NCBI GenBank assembly: GCA_016196035.1 | Contig: JACPYM010000117.1 | Coordinates: forward strand, 142,769 to 206,768 | Direction: 5' to 3' | Length of the DNA stretch: 64,000 nt | Source of the DNA: Acidobacteriota bacterium | GTDB taxonomy: Bacteria > Acidobacteriota > Blastocatellia > RBC074 | Part shown: in pieces, positions 8,390 to 18,293 of the stretch | How positions within the stretch are numbered: position 1 is the stretch's first letter | Layout: each line of letters begins with the position of its first letter | Notes under the pieces: model-generated | What the model saw: only the letters and a program-made list of their open reading frames with translations | Told to the model about the DNA's origin: nothing | Database searches by the model: none | Position numbers and translations under genes: made by a program

Positions 8390-9643
8390 TTAATGCTGCC
8401 GCTCCCGCAGAAAATCCTGCGCCTGCTGCAACCAGCGCCGTTCCGTCCGGTATTTATAGGCAGGCGCCGTGCGCACCGTCTCGATGCACGTTTGCATTTC
8501 GGCGGCGGCCTCGTCGTCGCGCCCCAATTGCGCCAGCGTCAGCCCGCGCCAGTAATGTGCCTCGGCGTCGGTCGTCCGTTGCGCCAAAAATTTGTCGAGC
8601 ATCGCCAAGGTGTCAGGATATTGTTTGGCCGCGTAATAGACCAACCCCGTCTCGCGCCAGATTTCATACTGGCTATGATTCGGCGCCTGCCGCACGACTT
8701 TTTCAAAATGTTCAATCGCCTCGTTCAACCTACCCTGCTCGCGCGCGATGCGTCCGAGCTGATAATGCGCATCAATCTCTTGCGGGTCAATCGCGCTGGC
8801 GCGCTGAAAGGCTTGCACAGCCTGTTCATATTCGCCGCGTTGCTGGTAAAGCAACCCCAGATTGTAATGCGCCGACGCATCCGCCGGATTGAGTGTCGCC
8901 GCTTCCAGATTTTGCCGGAAGGAACGCCGCGCATTGCGCGCCGAGAGCAAATCGCCGATTTGGTCGCGCAGAAAATAGACCAGCAATAGCAATAAGAACG
9001 GCGAAGCGAATAGGAAAGCCACTGCCTGCATCAACACGAGCAGCCCAAATAGCGAAAGAAACGAGAGCAGTGTCACGACCGCCGACTTGGCCCAATTGAT
9101 GCGAAAGATCACCCCCAGCGCCAACGTCATCAACGCCGCAAAAATCGGCAGCGGGATCACCAGTAACAAGACGAAATAGCCCACCACGGCTTCGCTGTTG
9201 AGCCAGGCGCTCTGCCAACTGATGACCGCCGCCGGCAACAGCGTTACCAGTAAGGCCGCCGCCAACGCCGCCAACGCGCACGAAGCGACGGCCGCATACT
9301 CTTCGCGCAAAACCAGCGCAAAGCTGGCGCGCCGTTCAAAGAGATTCGCCAGCAGAATCGCGAACGGCACATACAGCACCGCGACAAAGAGCAAGAGCAA
9401 GGCGGCATTCAACGCCGCACTTTGTACATTCCCAATCCAGAATTGCGGCGTGCGCGTCACCGGCGCCGCAAACAAACGCCCACCTTGCGCATAACCTTCC
9501 AGCACGGCGGCGGCCAGGGCATAGAAAAATGTCGCCAGCCACGCGCCCAAAGCTGCCAAACCGAAGGGCGCGCGGTCGCGCAAGCCTTTGAGCGCCGTCA
9601 CAGGTTGCCACAAGAGGCCGGTTACCAAATTCAAATCACGCAT
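8390..9643 (-). CDS. YIP1-like membrane protein with C-terminal TPR repeats
   Basis: 417 residues. The N-terminal half (about 25-225) holds five or six hydrophobic segments in the Yip1/YckC style ([97 protein letters not shown]). After a basic linker ([10 protein letters not shown]) come about four TPR units ([60 protein letters not shown]) to the C-terminus, which should be cytoplasmic or periplasmic scaffolding. It lies between lepB and carA on the same strand. A scaffold role near the secretion machinery is a guess from context only. Confidence 0.78.
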   Translation of the reverse strand: MRDLNLVTGLLWQPVTALKGLRDRAPFGLAALGAWLATFFYALAAAVLEGYAQGGRLFAAPVTRTPQFWIGNVQSAALNAALLLLFVAVLYVPFAILLANLFERRASFALVLREEYAAVASCALAALAAALLVTLLPAAVISWQSAWLNSEAVVGYFVLLLVIPLPIFAALMTLALGVIFRINWAKSAVVTLLSFLSLFGLLVLMQAVAFLFASPFLLLLLVYFLRDQIGDLLSARNARRSFRQNLEAATLNPADASAHYNLGLLYQQRGEYEQAVQAFQRASAIDPQEIDAHYQLGRIAREQGRLNEAIEHFEKVVRQAPNHSQYEIWRETGLVYYAAKQYPDTLAMLDKFLAQRTTDAEAHYWRGLTLAQLGRDDEAAAEMQTCIETVRTAPAYKYRTERRWLQQAQDFLRERQH

Positions 9644-9724
9644 TGGCTTTTGGATAAAGCAAAGCGCGGAAAGCCGCCTGGCCTCCGCGCTTCAATTACA
9701 TTCATTGCATTCGCATCAGGCTAC

Positions 9725-10372
9725 TCAATCAAGCTTGCCGAGTCGCTCTGTCGGCATAAAGGGGTAGTAGCGGAAGATCGCTTTGCCATAAATGTATTTC
9801 TCCGGCACCAGTCCCCAATAGCGGCTGTCGCTGCTGTTGCGCCGGTTGTCGCCCATCACGAAGTAATGATGCTCTTTCACCCGCGTCGGCCCGGTCGTGT
9901 CTTGCGACAGATATTCGGGGTCGAGGTAATCTTCGTTCATTTGCACGCCGTTGATATAAAGCTTGCCGTTCTCGACATTGACCTCTTCGCCGGGCAAGCC
10001 GACCACGCGCTTGATGTAAGATTTCGAGGGGTCTTCAGGATAGAGCAGCACGACGATGTCGCCGCGTTTGATCGGCTCGCGGTCGCCCAGCCATTCGCGC
10101 AGCGGATAAATGAATTTGTTGACGAAGATGCGATCCTGATCGTGCAAGCGCGGCATCATGCTCTGGCCCTCGACACGCACCGGTTGCACCACAAAGACCA
10201 CGATCAAAACTGCAATCACACCAGCGAAGAAAATATCGCGCAACAGCGACTTCGCCTCGTACCACAAGCCGCCCTGGTCATACCCGCCATTGCGCCACGC
10301 GCCCAGGTCGTCAATCACACGAATATCGCCATCGTCCTCGGGCGCAATGCCCGGATACTTCTCTTTCTTCAT
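9725..10372 (-). CDS. lepB: Signal peptidase I
   Basis: 215 residues. It cleaves signal peptides from exported pre-proteins at the outer face of the inner membrane. One transmembrane segment at about 47-63 ([19 protein letters not shown]) is followed by the catalytic Ser71 in [10 protein letters not shown]. The general base Lys121 is in [12 protein letters not shown], and box E is [14 protein letters not shown] (about 174-187). This is the standard S26 layout with a 45-residue cytoplasmic N-terminal extension rich in Asp and Gly. A sigma70-like promoter is visible at 10440-10468. The YIP1/TPR gene follows 81 bases downstream. Confidence 0.96.
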   Translation of the reverse strand: MKKEKYPGIAPEDDGDIRVIDDLGAWRNGGYDQGGLWYEAKSLLRDIFFAGVIAVLIVVFVVQPVRVEGQSMMPRLHDQDRIFVNKFIYPLREWLGDREPIKRGDIVVLLYPEDPSKSYIKRVVGLPGEEVNVENGKLYINGVQMNEDYLDPEYLSQDTTGPTRVKEHHYFVMGDNRRNSSDSRYWGLVPEKYIYGKAIFRYYPFMPTERLGKLD

Positions 10373-10439
10373 AGTAGGAAATCACCTCGAACGTTCAGTC
10401 TGAACCACTAGGCGTTGCTAGCGCGTCCAAACGCGGCAA

Positions 10440-10468
10440 AAGATATTATGCGCACTTGGGCTTGTCAA
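10440..10468 (-). promoter_or_regulatory. Probable sigma70 promoter of lepB
   Basis: On the minus strand TTGACA (10468-10463) is separated by exactly 17 bases from TATCTT (10445-10440). The start site would be near 10433, giving a leader of about 60 bases before the lepB ATG. Confidence 0.55.
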
Positions 10469-10522
10469 CGCAGCGTTTTGACGTGTTTTCACGCCGACAG
10501 GATTGCATCAGGGCCACGCGGC

Positions 10523-10804
10523 TCAATACGAAACCTTGCCTTGCAAAGTTGTGTCAATCTCAGCTTGTTTCCCCGTGCCGAATAGGAAGGCTTGCATGTT
10601 ATCCAAGAGGAACGTCTGGTGATCAGGATTGATCGTGCTCAACCCATAATGATTGATGAGTTGATTTTGCGATGCCAGCCACGCCTTCCAGCATGCCTGG
10701 CAAATTTCAGCGTGAATCTTTTTGCCCAAAGCGCTGCCAAAGGGCGCTTTTTCGAGGGCGGGCAGCTTTTGTTTGCAACGCGCGCACGTGATGATTTCTG
10801 CCAT
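10523..10804 (-). CDS. YggX-like Fe(2+)-trafficking protein with extra CxxC
   Basis: 93 residues from the ATG at 10804 (GGAGAAGG upstream). The core GKKIHAEICQACWKAWLASQNQLIN followed by LSTINPDHQTFLLDNMQAFLF matches the YggX pattern (GKRIYNEIS-x-AW-x-W, LI-x-E, N-x-x-H-x-x-FL), a small protein linked to iron handling and oxidative resistance. E. coli YggX has one N-terminal Cys. Here the N-terminus carries CARC and a third Cys pair CQAC, so the protein could bind a metal through four thiols. That metal-binding idea is an inference. The gene is solitary, next to the dead IS element. Confidence 0.72.
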   Translation of the reverse strand: MAEIITCARCKQKLPALEKAPFGSALGKKIHAEICQACWKAWLASQNQLINHYGLSTINPDHQTFLLDNMQAFLFGTGKQAEIDTTLQGKVSY

Positions 10805-10916
10805 ACGAAAACCTTCTCCTTGTCTGCGGAAGATAATGAAAATTGGTGTCATTCCGTGAGAAAGGGCATCTTAGCACAGGCCGCGCCGCTGCCGCAGCGC
10901 CCTATTGACAATCCCG

Positions 10917-11732
10917 GGTAGTGGGGCAAGGGGGTGGGATAGTGGATAATCTGATGTGATGATCACTATCACCCTTAAATGCCATCACTGCGGCAGTGAA
11001 GAGCTTGTGCGTGATGGACGCACGCGCAATGGAAAACAACGTTACTGGTGTCGCGCTTGTCAGCGTAGCAGTCGTGATACGCCACGACCTGGCGGCTACA
11101 GTAAGCTGAACAAGACCAAATTCTCAAAGCCTACGAGGAACGCAGTTCTTTGCGTGGTTTGGAACGAGTTTTTGGTGTCTCACGCAAAACGGTCAGTGTT
11201 TGGCTCAAAAAAAGGGGGCCGCACTCCCACCTTTGAGCGAAACTCTGATTGAGCCGGATCAGACACTGGGCAGCGAGCTGGAACTCGATGAACTGTGGTC
11301 ATTCGTGCTCAAAAAAAAGCCGTAAACGCTGGGTCTGGGTGGCACTGTGCCGTCAGACGCGGCAAATCGTCGCCTTTGCGATTGGCAATCGCAGTGCAGC
11401 GACTTGCCGAAAGCTTTGGCAGCAGATACCGCCAGTTTACCGACAAGCGCATTGTTACACCGATTTCTGGTAGGCTTATCAAAAAGTCGTCCCGACAGCA
11501 CAACACACACCTGGTGGCAAGGAGAGCGGACTAACTGCTCACGTCGAGCGCTGGAACAACACGCTGCGCCAACGGCTTGCTCGGTTTGTCAGAAAAACGT
11601 TGTCGTTCTCAAAGTCAGATCGCATGCACAAGATTTGTCTGCGATCGTTTATTCACTACTACAATCTATCAGTGGGCAAACTTGATGGTTGGAAAATGGA
11701 AGCTGTATATCCCACCCCATTACCCCACTACC
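10917..11732 (+). mobile_element. Degenerate IS1-family insertion sequence
   Basis: Terminal inverted repeats of about 24 bases: GTAGTGGGGCAAGGGGGTGG at the left and the complement of GTAGTGGGGTAATGGGGTGG at the right, with two mismatches. The length is 816 bp, close to the usual IS1-family size. The inside encodes a broken IS1-type InsA/InsB transposase. No convincing target-site duplication flanks it, and the right side runs straight into the remnant of a permease gene, suggesting later deletion or recombination at one end. Confidence 0.86.
10959..11686 (+). pseudogene. IS1-family transposase, multiply frameshifted
   Basis: Pieces in different frames reconstruct one IS1-type transposase. 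They are an N-terminal zinc ribbon (CHHCGS, CRAC, residues 9-35 of the first piece), a helix-turn-helix region around SKPTRNAVL, then ELELDELWSF (catalytic Asp), RWVWVALCRQTRQIVAFAIG, SAATCRKLW, HCYTDFW, and a last piece [26 protein letters not shown] with the catalytic Glu. At least three frame changes are needed, so it is inactive. Confidence 0.85.
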
Positions 11733-11733
11733 T

Positions 11734-11943
11734 CCAACTTTAATTGGTCTGGCAATCGGTCTTACGCTAGCTTTTATACTGGCTCGCTTAATGGAGAGCC
11801 TACTTTATGAAGTTACCAGCTATGACGCCCTATCAGTCATTTCGTCTGTAGTTCGGCTCGCATCTGTCGCACTGTTGGCCTGTTTTTTCCCGGCACGGCG
11901 AGCGATGAAGATATCTCCAGTGTCTGCACTCAAAAATGAGTAG
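11734..11943 (+). pseudogene. 3' remnant of a MacB/FtsX-type (ADOP) permease
   Basis: The frame ending at the TAG at 11941-11943 reads [52 protein letters not shown] and VSALKNE. This is the C-terminal end of the FtsX/MacB permease domain, with the typical PARRA...P...ALR/K-x-E finish of acidobacterial ADOP permeases. No start and no upstream part are present: the IS1-family element abuts it directly. The 5' portion was probably lost with the insertion. Confidence 0.75.
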
Positions 11944-11979
11944 GGATGGGAAAGTGGCCCTGTTGCGGAGTCGGCTCAG

Positions 11980-13515
11980 TTACCGATCCAATCGCTTGCT
12001 TCTATCTTCCACCTTCGGCGCAATCTCGCCTGCCGCCACAATCGCATTGGCCAGCACAGTCGAATCAATCTGCGCCGATTGCGGATCAATCAGCGTTTTC
12101 GCGCCCTTCAGCATTGCGTAACCGTCGCCGCCATCCGCCACAAAAGAAGTGCAGGCTAATGTGTAGGTTTTCTTCTCATCCAGCGGCTGGCCGTTGACCG
12201 TGACTTTGACCACGCGCGAACCGGCAGGCTTACGACCATCGAAATCGAATTCCACGCCGGACACGTGCGGGAAGCGGCCGCTCTCGCTTTCTTCGACGAC
12301 TTGGCTGACGCCGTTTTCCAGTGCGGCGCGCAAGATAGCGCCGGTCACTTCCAGCTTCACCACCGGATTTTCAAACGGCAGAATCGCCAGTGTATCGCGT
12401 TTGCTCAAGGCCCCTGCCGCGAAGATTTTGTTGACGCGCACCGAACCGCCGTTGAGCAAGCCTACGTCCGCGCCCGTCGCCTGTTTGAAAGCATCGGCGA
12501 TGAAATTGCCGAGGTTGGTTTCCTTGGTGCGATTGGCCAGCGTCGTCGCATCGAGTTCGACCGAAGTGCGCCCCACTGGCTTATCCAGTTCCGCCGAAAC
12601 TTTGTCTTCGTATTCCTTGATGGTTGCCGCCACTGCCGGATCATCTGGCGTCGTGCTGGTCACAGGCAGGCCCGCCCAATCCATGCTGAGGAGCTTGCCC
12701 GAACGCGCGTCTACGTTCAGGTCAATGCGGCCCAGCAAGCGCGCGTCCTGCCCCCATTTGAAAATCGGCGTGCGTCCGGCCAGTGATTGCAGCAATTCAT
12801 GTTCGTGGCCGCCGATGATGACGTCGGCCAGTCCGGTGGCGGCCAGCCGCTTGTCTTCGCTCATCGTCAAATGCGTGACGGCGATGATGAGCTTGGCTCC
12901 TTGCGCGCGCATACGTTTGACCAGCACGCGCGCCGTCAGCAGCGGATCAACAAACCGGATGCTATTGCCGGGCTTCGAACTCGTCGCCGTATCGGTTGTC
13001 AGCAAGCCGAACAAGCCGACTTTAACGCCGCCGATGTTGCGAAGGACAAAGCGCGGCATGCCGTTGAACGGTTGATTGGTGCGCCGGTCAATCACGTTGG
13101 AGCCGAGCCAGCCGAACTTCGATTCCTTCATCCGCGCGCTCAAGAGGTCAGGGCCGAAATCGAATTCGTGATTGCCAAGACAGGCGTAATCCAAGCCCAG
13201 CGCATTCCACGCCGCGATCATCTGTTGCCCTTTGAAAATCGTCGAAGCGACCGACGGCGAAATCGTGTCACCCGCCAATAAAAACAAGGTATTCGGCGCT
13301 TCGGCCAAAATCTTTTTGCGCAAGGTAGCGATGCGCGCCAGCCCCGCGCTCTTGCCGCCATCCAGCGCGGCGGTTTGGTAAACGTCGTTGAGTTGCAACA
13401 GCGTAATGCGCGTGACCGACTGCGATTTGGCTTGCGCAAACGTGGCAGTGCTGAAGCAGGCGCAAAGCAAGAGAGCGCCAAACAGCAAACGAGAGAAAGA
13501 CGTGCGGGAAAACAT
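11980..13515 (-). CDS. UshA-like 5'-nucleotidase / metallophosphoesterase, periplasmic
   Basis: 511 residues with a signal peptide (about 1-28, [20 protein letters not shown]). The metallophosphatase domain (about 35-280) has [37 protein letters not shown] and GGHEHE. The C-terminal 5'-nucleotidase domain (about 320-500) has [25 protein letters not shown] and FVADGGDGY. It should hydrolyse nucleotides or related phosphoesters in the periplasm. The usual N-D-x-H of the first metal motif is N-D-V-Y here, a substitution seen in one branch of the family. The start ATG has GGAGG nine bases upstream. Single gene. Confidence 0.9.
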   Translation of the reverse strand: MFSRTSFSRLLFGALLLCACFSTATFAQAKSQSVTRITLLQLNDVYQTAALDGGKSAGLARIATLRKKILAEAPNTLFLLAGDTISPSVASTIFKGQQMIAAWNALGLDYACLGNHEFDFGPDLLSARMKESKFGWLGSNVIDRRTNQPFNGMPRFVLRNIGGVKVGLFGLLTTDTATSSKPGNSIRFVDPLLTARVLVKRMRAQGAKLIIAVTHLTMSEDKRLAATGLADVIIGGHEHELLQSLAGRTPIFKWGQDARLLGRIDLNVDARSGKLLSMDWAGLPVTSTTPDDPAVAATIKEYEDKVSAELDKPVGRTSVELDATTLANRTKETNLGNFIADAFKQATGADVGLLNGGSVRVNKIFAAGALSKRDTLAILPFENPVVKLEVTGAILRAALENGVSQVVEESESGRFPHVSGVEFDFDGRKPAGSRVVKVTVNGQPLDEKKTYTLACTSFVADGGDGYAMLKGAKTLIDPQSAQIDSTVLANAIVAAGEIAPKVEDRSKRLDR

Positions 13516-13694
13516 TTAGGGAAACCTCCGAAACCGTTAAATTGTGTTTTGAAAAGTACGTCCTGATTCCAGCATCCTGACTCCCGACTCCCTTAAAGGA
13601 AAACAGACGTCAGGAATGAGGAATCAGGAGCCAGCGAATCGTACCGGATTGTCTTGCTGCTAACGATACAAAGCCTTGCCTGTCTCAAGCTGAG

Positions 13695-15101
13695 CTAACC
13701 ACCTTGCGCCACCATCTTCTGCGCGGCCTCACGCGCTTCCGCCAACGTCCGCACCGCGCCATCCAATTGCAATTCATAAACGGTATGCGTGATTTCACCA
13801 ATGCGTTTGCCCGGCTCTAAACCCAATTCAAGCACGTGGCGGCCCAGCAAGAGCGGCGCGGGCGCGCGCTCTGCAATGCCCAACGCAAGCACGCGATTGT
13901 GAAACCACTCTTCGGCCACTGGTTGAGGTTCGCCCTCACGGCCCAGGCAATCGGCGCGCGCGACGCGGTAAAGCAACTCCGGTTCGACCTGCAACGCGAG
14001 GCGGCGAAACATGCCGTCGGTGACGGTCGCGCGCACTTTGTTCCAGCGGTACGGGATGTCGTGCAACCGCGCCAACGCCACGGCCTGTTTGCGCACGTCG
14101 TAACCATCAAAGGTGAACACTTTCAGCCGTTCGAGAAAGCGTTCAGCCAACAGCGCGCCCGCCGCTTCGTGGCCGGCAGCTTTGACGGTGTCGCCTTCAA
14201 CTTTTGTCGTCACAGGCTTGCCGAAATCGTGACAGAGCGCGCCCAGCATCACGGCCAATTGCTTCGGGCGCGGCAGGTCGTCAATCAGCTTGCGCGCTTC
14301 GTCGAGCACCATGCCGTTGTGCGTGAACACATCGCCTTCGGGATGCGTGCGCGGGTTTTGCGGACAATCAATCAATGCGTGCACTTCGGGCCAAAGCTTT
14401 TCGGTGATAGCCAACTCGCACGCCGCCCACCAGCCGACGGAAGGCCGCCGCGCCGCCAGCAACCATTTCTCGACTTCGGCCCAAATGCGTTCGGCGGGCA
14501 AATCTGACAGATCAATCGAACGGCACAGCGCGACCGTCGCAGGTTCGATGGTGAATTCAAAGCGCGCGGCGAATTGCATGGCACGCAGCACGCGCAGGCT
14601 GTCTTCGACAAACGTGCTCGGATCAACCACACGAATCAGGCGCGCTTGCAAATCGGCGCGGCCCCCGTGCGGGTCAATGATCTCATCGGTCAACGGGTCA
14701 TACAGCAGCGCATTGATCGTGAAATCGCGCCGCCGCGCCGCTTCGGCAAACGTCATGAACGGATCGCCCGTCACCTCGAAGCCGCGATGCCCGCGCCCGA
14801 CCTTCGATTCGCGGCGCGGCAGACTGACATCCACCACGAAGCTCTGCCCCGCCTCACGCACCTTGAGTTTGTACACCGTGAAGGCCTCGCCCACCGCATC
14901 CACCCGGCCCAGCGTCCTGAGCAGCGCTTTCAACCGCGTCGCTTCCAGCCCGTAACACTCAATGTCGTAATCGGTGCCCTGGTCATCGGTCGTCTGCCCG
15001 CCGCTGCGCACGAATTCGCGCACCCAGCCGCCGACGAGCAAGGCGCGCCCCCCTGCTACGTTCACTGTCTGACAGATTTTTATAACGGCGGGAGAAATCA
15101 T
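13695..15101 (-). CDS. CCA-adding enzyme / poly(A) polymerase family with HD domain
   Basis: 468 residues; adds or repairs the tRNA 3' CCA end. The nucleotidyltransferase head has [10 protein letters not shown] (20-29) and [10 protein letters not shown], where the D-x-E pair binds the metals. [10 protein letters not shown] and DPHGGRADL follow, then the neck [18 protein letters not shown] with the RxxRxxxFAxR-type motif. Further on, the HD phosphohydrolase domain has [17 protein letters not shown] and LARLHD. This layout is the bacterial tRNA nucleotidyltransferase/poly(A) polymerase class I. Whether it adds CCA or poly(A) cannot be told by eye; being the only such gene in view, CCA addition is the default. 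The start at 15101 has GGCGGGAG upstream. Confidence 0.92.
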   Translation of the reverse strand: MISPAVIKICQTVNVAGGRALLVGGWVREFVRSGGQTTDDQGTDYDIECYGLEATRLKALLRTLGRVDAVGEAFTVYKLKVREAGQSFVVDVSLPRRESKVGRGHRGFEVTGDPFMTFAEAARRRDFTINALLYDPLTDEIIDPHGGRADLQARLIRVVDPSTFVEDSLRVLRAMQFAARFEFTIEPATVALCRSIDLSDLPAERIWAEVEKWLLAARRPSVGWWAACELAITEKLWPEVHALIDCPQNPRTHPEGDVFTHNGMVLDEARKLIDDLPRPKQLAVMLGALCHDFGKPVTTKVEGDTVKAAGHEAAGALLAERFLERLKVFTFDGYDVRKQAVALARLHDIPYRWNKVRATVTDGMFRRLALQVEPELLYRVARADCLGREGEPQPVAEEWFHNRVLALGIAERAPAPLLLGRHVLELGLEPGKRIGEITHTVYELQLDGAVRTLAEAREAAQKMVAQGG

Positions 15102-15147
15102 CGGCGCGGATTATGGCGTGTTTGCGCTAGAATTTCACTCGACTTGT

Positions 15148-15339
15148 GATGCAGTACCGGGAGCGGTAGCGACTGAGTGATTTCGCCTGTGTGTTTATCG
15201 GAATGACCCGGTCGCTTGTATGTTCGACAAGCTGCCAGCTTGTCGAAGTCTCCGCTGGCAGCTAATTGGTTTAACGGCCAGGCCTCGACAAGCTGGCAGC
15301 TTGTCGAACAACCGGGTCGCTACCTCCCGGTACTGCATC
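15148..15339. repeat. 192-bp nested palindrome upstream of a small gene
   Basis: The outer arms GATGCAGTACCGGGAG...GGTAGCGAC and GGTCGCTACC...TCCCGGTACTGCATC are inverted. Two inner palindromes, TTCGACAAGCTGCCAGCTTG and CGACAAGCTGGCAGCTTGTC, sit within. It ends 32 bases before the ATG at 15372, just ahead of its Shine-Dalgarno. Confidence 0.75.
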
Positions 15340-15371
15340 GTTCGTCATCACGAAAAAGGAGAAGGAAACCT

Positions 15372-15635
15372 ATGAAGCTTTGGCAAAAAATTATGGTGAA
15401 TGGCGGCGCGCGCGTCGCCCGCAAGGTCGGCAAATCCATGCCCCTGGTCGGCACGGCGGTCGTAATCGGCTTGATGGGCTACGAAATCAAAAAGAAGGGC
15501 TTGGTGAAAGGCGTTGTCAACACGGCGCTCGACGCGACGCCCGTGCTTGGCACGGCGAAGAACGTCATTGAACTTTTCACGGGGGATTGGCTGGCGGATA
15601 AAGATAAGGTCAGGGAGGAAAAGCGGGAAGGCTGA
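15372..15635 (+). CDS. Small hypothetical protein
   Basis: 87 residues from the ATG at 15372 with AGGAGAAGGAAACC upstream. A weakly hydrophobic stretch (about 25-42, MPLVGTAVVIGLMGYEI) is followed by KKKGLVKGVVNTALDATPVLGTAKNVIELF, a Gly/Ala-rich amphipathic segment, and a charged C-terminus. This resembles small membrane-associated proteins of unknown function. The clean ribosome site and codon usage like the neighbours support a real gene. It is isolated, with a long palindrome immediately upstream. Confidence 0.68.
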   Translation: MKLWQKIMVNGGARVARKVGKSMPLVGTAVVIGLMGYEIKKKGLVKGVVNTALDATPVLGTAKNVIELFTGDWLADKDKVREEKREG

Positions 15636-15806
15636 AGTCTTCGGTACGCCCGACAAACTCGTTCCAAGAATCGGCAACAATCAGGTAAACGACATAATTG
15701 CAGGGAGTATCAGCATACATAACAACGTGTTCTACAGGCACGGGCTGTAGCTTACAACGCTCATTGGTCGCACTGCACTAAAATGAATGTTCGGCAAAAA
15801 CTGACC

Positions 15807-16499
15807 CTACCTATCTGGAATGACCTTCAGATTCGACAAGTAACCTCCCTGCCCAGGCCCTACCCATAGGCCAACACCTCCGCCCTTCCGATTGCTCAGT
15901 TCCTCAACCACTAGGCTTGGCTCCTTGGCATCGTTGACGTAAACACTCACCTTCGACTTTTGAATGACAATCTTGGCGTGGAACCAAGTATCACCATCTG
16001 GAGCAGGGACAATAGGCTTCTCGTATTGATCGGGTTTGTCTTTGCGAAGGTCAAACCAATGGTATTTCGGGTGAGAGATATACTGGACTGCATGCGACTT
16101 CCGCACCGGATCTTCGGCGCGAAAGTTGAAAGGACGGAAGTAAACTGCATCGTGAGTCGTATCATCAACGACACGAAAGGCGACACCCAGGAAGTTACTT
16201 TGAGGCGGGTTACTTTGTCCGAGAGCGTCAAACTCAATGACTCCGTCCGTAAACTTGATGCCAGTCAGGGCGACCACCCATTCGTCTTTCTCTGAAAATT
16301 CCTTTTTCGTTGGTTGGATTTTCAGCGCGGGTTTCCCTTTGACGTTTTCTACCCACTTGAGGCTGACTTCAGCCGTAACCTTCGCCGCCTTCTCTTCCGC
16401 GAGCGCCTTCAAATCAGGTGTGATGGTTTTCTGCTGTGCAATCGCCGACCCAGCGAAGACCGAGAGCACAATGAGCCTCAGTAGCATGTATCGCATCAT
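15807..16499 (-). CDS. Secreted DUF1080-like (LamG/concanavalin-fold) protein
   Basis: 230 residues with a signal peptide (MMRYMLLRLIVLSVFAGSAIAQ). The mature part is beta-rich, with FTDGVIEFDALGQSNPPQSN, FLGVAFRVVDD, DAVYFRPFNF, WFHAKIVIQKSKVSVYVND and GGVGLWVGPGQGGYLSNLKV. This is the jelly-roll pattern of the 3-keto-disaccharide hydrolase / DUF1080 group and of LamG-like sugar-binding domains. A periplasmic carbohydrate-binding or hydrolytic role is the reasonable inference. The gene reads more A+T-rich than its neighbours. The start ATG (tandem ATGATG) has AAAGG upstream. It is followed at a distance of 105 bases by gatA transcribed the same way. Confidence 0.7.
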   Translation of the reverse strand: MMRYMLLRLIVLSVFAGSAIAQQKTITPDLKALAEEKAAKVTAEVSLKWVENVKGKPALKIQPTKKEFSEKDEWVVALTGIKFTDGVIEFDALGQSNPPQSNFLGVAFRVVDDTTHDAVYFRPFNFRAEDPVRKSHAVQYISHPKYHWFDLRKDKPDQYEKPIVPAPDGDTWFHAKIVIQKSKVSVYVNDAKEPSLVVEELSNRKGGGVGLWVGPGQGGYLSNLKVIPDR

Positions 16500-16604
16500 A
16501 ATTGACCTTTCTGTAGAAGGCTGACCCGCAGATCACACCATGTCCGTTCTGAGGGACATTCGCGTATATGTCATCTGAGCAACGACCCGCCACCGAACAT
16601 GAGG

Positions 16605-18032
16605 TTATTGTCCTTCGCAAACACGCGCCGTCTGCAACAATCTCGACTCATCAAACGGCTTCCCAACCAACTGCAAACCAATCGGCAAACCTTCGCTCGA
16701 ACTCCCACACGGCACGCTGATACCCGGCAGGCCCACCAGATTGAGCGTCACCGTGTAAATGTCGCCCAGGTACATCGCCAGCGGATCATCCGACTTTTCG
16801 CCGATCTTAAAGGGCGGCGTCGGCGCGGTCGGCGTGGCAATTACGTCGCAGTGTTCAAAAGCCCGCTCGAAATCTTGCACCAGCATCGTGCGCACGCGCT
16901 GGGCTTTTTCGTAATAGGCGTCGTAATAACCTGACGACAACGCGAAGGTACCGAGCATGATGCGGCGTTTGACTTCGGCGCCGAAGCCCAGGTCGCGCGT
17001 CTTGCGATACAGCTCGGCCAGCGTGCGCGCTTCTTCGGCGCGGAAGCCGTAGCGCACGCCATCGTAACGCGCCAGATTCGACGAAGCCTCCGCCGTAGCG
17101 ATGATGTAATAGGCAGCAATCGCATACTGGGTGTGCGGCAAATGCACTTCGACAAGCTGCGCGCCTTGCGCTTCCAGTTGTTTGAGCGCGGCTTCGACGC
17201 TGGCTTTGACTTCGGGGTGCAAGCCTTCGCCAAAGCATTCGGGCGGGACGCCGATGCGCAAGCCCTGCACACCGGCATTCAAATGCGCTGTGTAATCGGG
17301 CACGTCCACGTTTGCCGAGGTCGCGTCGTAACGGTCGCGTCCGGCGATGACTTGCAACACGCGCGCGGCGTCTTTGACCGTGTGCGCGAAGGGGCCGATT
17401 TGATCAAGCGAGGAGGCAAAGGCCACCAGGCCGTAGCGCGACACGCGGCCATAGGTTGGTTTCAACCCGACTACGCCACAGAACGAGGCTGGTTGGCGAA
17501 TCGAGCCGCCCGTGTCGGAGCCGAGGGAAACGGGCACGCAATCCGCCGCGACGGCGATGGCGGAACCGCCGGAACTGCCGCCGGGCACGTAGTCGGGATT
17601 GTGCGGGTTGCGCGCGGGGCCAAAGGCGGAGTTTTCATTCGAGCCGCCCATCGCAAATTCGTCGAGGTTGGTTTTGGCGACGATGATCGCGCCGGCGGCT
17701 TCGAGTTTGGCGACGGCGGTGGCGGTGTACGGCGGCGCGTAATCGCCGAGGATGCGCGAACCGGCGGTCGTGCGCAGTCCGGTCGTGCACATGTTGTCTT
17801 TGATGGCAACGGGAATGCCGGCCAGCGGCTGCGTTTGCAGTTGTGTTTGAATCTCTGCGTCGAGCGCGTGGGCGCGTTCGAGCGCGGCCTTGCGGTTGAT
17901 CGTCAGAAAGGCGTTGAGGCGCGGATTGGCCGCTTCGATGCGGTCGAGCGCCGCGCTGACAACGTCGCTCGGTTTGGCCTCACCGGTGGCGTAGAGCCTG
18001 TGAATGGCTTCGATGGTGCGGGTTTCGTTCAA
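16605..18032 (-). CDS. gatA: Aspartyl/glutamyl-tRNA amidotransferase subunit A
   Basis: 475 residues. With GatB and GatC it converts Glu-tRNA(Gln) or Asp-tRNA(Asn) to the amidated form. The amidase-signature triad is present: Lys78 in VAIKDNM, cis-Ser153 in PGGSSGGSA, and nucleophile Ser177 in [11 protein letters not shown], each one residue below the S. aureus numbering. The C-terminal block [10 protein letters not shown] and [15 protein letters not shown] is typical. The start is TTG at 18032, with GGAG eight bases upstream (no nearby ATG). gatC lies upstream on the same strand (18839-19141), with a DUF4440-like gene inserted between them; gatB is not in the window. Confidence 0.97.
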   Translation of the reverse strand: MNETRTIEAIHRLYATGEAKPSDVVSAALDRIEAANPRLNAFLTINRKAALERAHALDAEIQTQLQTQPLAGIPVAIKDNMCTTGLRTTAGSRILGDYAPPYTATAVAKLEAAGAIIVAKTNLDEFAMGGSNENSAFGPARNPHNPDYVPGGSSGGSAIAVAADCVPVSLGSDTGGSIRQPASFCGVVGLKPTYGRVSRYGLVAFASSLDQIGPFAHTVKDAARVLQVIAGRDRYDATSANVDVPDYTAHLNAGVQGLRIGVPPECFGEGLHPEVKASVEAALKQLEAQGAQLVEVHLPHTQYAIAAYYIIATAEASSNLARYDGVRYGFRAEEARTLAELYRKTRDLGFGAEVKRRIMLGTFALSSGYYDAYYEKAQRVRTMLVQDFERAFEHCDVIATPTAPTPPFKIGEKSDDPLAMYLGDIYTVTLNLVGLPGISVPCGSSSEGLPIGLQLVGKPFDESRLLQTARVCEGQ

Positions 18033-18079
18033 ACTGGTGACTCCGACTGCGAAGGAAAGGCGCAGCAGGAAACAAAAGT

Positions 18080-18158
18080 ATGGAGTTCGGCCTTTAGGCT
18101 GCTTTCGCTCGCCGCCCCGCCACTAGCGGGACTGACAAGCTAACGCTTGAACTCCATG
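18080..18158. repeat. Second copy of the GGAGTTC...GAACTCC palindrome
   Basis: It opens with ATGGAGTTCGGCCTTTAGGC and ends with AAGC...GCTTGAACTCCAT; the inverted ends match the copy at 6256-6325. It lies just upstream of gatA, between gatA and the DUF4440-like gene. Confidence 0.6.
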
Positions 18159-18293
18159 CTCTCGTTATTCGGTTGCATCACGGCGTGCGAAAAAGACGAA
18201 GTTGGTTGCTGCCCGGTCTTCGTGTTCTTCGTGGTTGGCTTTTATCGCAGCGAGGCGTCTAAGAAACAACGCCTCGCCCGCAGGCAGTTCGCC

